From Flavobacterium sp. MC2016-06 (GTDB taxonomy: Bacteria; Bacteroidota; Bacteroidia; Flavobacteriales; Flavobacteriaceae), in the NCBI RefSeq assembly GCF_009711165.2, contig NZ_WMID02000033.1, positions 1 through 64,000 of the forward strand: 64,000 nt of DNA, in the 5' to 3' direction. The notes below the pieces were generated by a model. The model did not search any database, had not been told where the DNA came from, and saw only the letters and a program-made list of their open reading frames with translations. Made by a program: the position numbers and the translations under genes. Shown here piece after piece: positions 63,808 to 64,000 of the stretch; positions within the stretch are counted from its first letter, which is position 1; every line of letters begins with the position of its first letter.

Positions 63808-64000
63808 CTATTCAAACAAGCAATTCAAAAAATCTAAGTCGGGATTTATTGTCTTTATGAGTTCAATTTTCTTATTCTTAATCCAGCCTTTTATTTCTTT
63901 TTCTCGAGCAATTGCTTCTTGAATCCAATTGAATTTTTCGTAATATAATAAATACTCTACATTGTATTTTGATGCAAAAGTTTTGTTGTTGCTTTTAATG
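63808..64000 (-). CDS. GIY-YIG nuclease family protein, C-terminal part (5' end outside window)
   Basis: The frame is open on the minus strand from the window edge to TAG at 63808-63810. The 63 visible residues read KTFASKYNVEYLLYYEKF, WIQEAIAREKEIKGW, KNKKIELIKTINPDL, the C-terminal half of the UPF0213/URI-type GIY-YIG domain with its conserved Glu in AIAREKEIKGW. The GIY and YIG strands lie outside the window. It sits beside the hairpin repeat array. Confidence 0.8.
   Translation of the reverse strand, partial: IKSNNKTFASKYNVEYLLYYEKFNWIQEAIAREKEIKGWIKNKKIELIKTINPDLDFLNCLFE

Overview
The window looks like chromosomal DNA of a Flavobacterium-type bacterium (Bacteroidota). The basis is AT-rich composition, SusC/SusD and FecR/ECF pairs, a type IX secretion (T9SS) C-terminal domain, TPR-containing sensor kinases, almost no Shine-Dalgarno sequences, and many promoters with the Bacteroidota -7 element TAnnTTTG. 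I saw no rRNA, tRNA, CRISPR array, transposase or phage structural gene.

Layout. 1-3 kb: end of an M1 aminopeptidase, an ACT-domain protein, an outer-membrane barrel, a GNAT acetyltransferase and a small exported protein. 3.1-8.9 kb: a complete RND efflux operon (adaptor, HAE1 pump, outer-membrane factor). 8.9-23 kb: an accessory-looking signalling region, the most interesting part. 23-31 kb: GH1 glycosidase, a small lipoprotein, a receiver/multi-PAS kinase pair and a membrane glycosyltransferase with a sigma-54-like promoter. 31-34 kb: metNIQ methionine ABC transporter beside short repeats. 34-41 kb: HigA-like regulator and an operon of ABC ATPase, Gld-type fused permease and M16 peptidase. 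41-48 kb: ECF sigma, FecR, SusC (with STN domain), SusD. 48-60 kb: AAA ATPase, two nearly identical sulfatases, an L,D-transpeptidase-like protein, a T9SS-exported leucine-rich protein and a LytS/LytTR-type system. 60-64 kb: AraC regulator, MDR oxidoreductase, PepSY membrane protein, a tandem hairpin repeat and a cut-off GIY-YIG nuclease.

Main discovery candidate (8.9-23 kb). A four-gene module occurs twice in the same arrangement: a tiny proline-rich lipoprotein, a TPR sensor kinase and a NarL-type regulator on the minus strand, with a divergent single-pass membrane protein on the plus strand. Gene gaps are identical in the two copies (51 and 7 nt), and the divergent intergenic regions are also conserved. 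Between and beside the modules lie three minus-strand operons. Each is preceded by an almost identical ~54-bp promoter: an inverted repeat read on the gene strand as TTAYGGATTTCCRTAA, 21 nt, then a perfect TAnnTTTG. A relative of this operator, 20 nt from a perfect -7 box, precedes both divergent membrane-protein genes. The inference is a local regulon: two paralogous peptide/lipoprotein-associated two-component systems driving an orphan HsdR_N-type nuclease, a small basic secreted peptide with DUF4177 and YidD-like partners, and a six-gene operon ending in TerB-like, coiled-coil membrane and VWA-like lipoprotein genes. The effector content resembles stress or conflict systems, but no function is proven.

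Elsewhere, the ECF sigma/FecR/STN-SusC/SusD set is a classical trans-envelope nutrient-sensing unit. The twin sulfatases nearby make sulfated glycans a plausible target, although no polysaccharide hydrolase sits with them.
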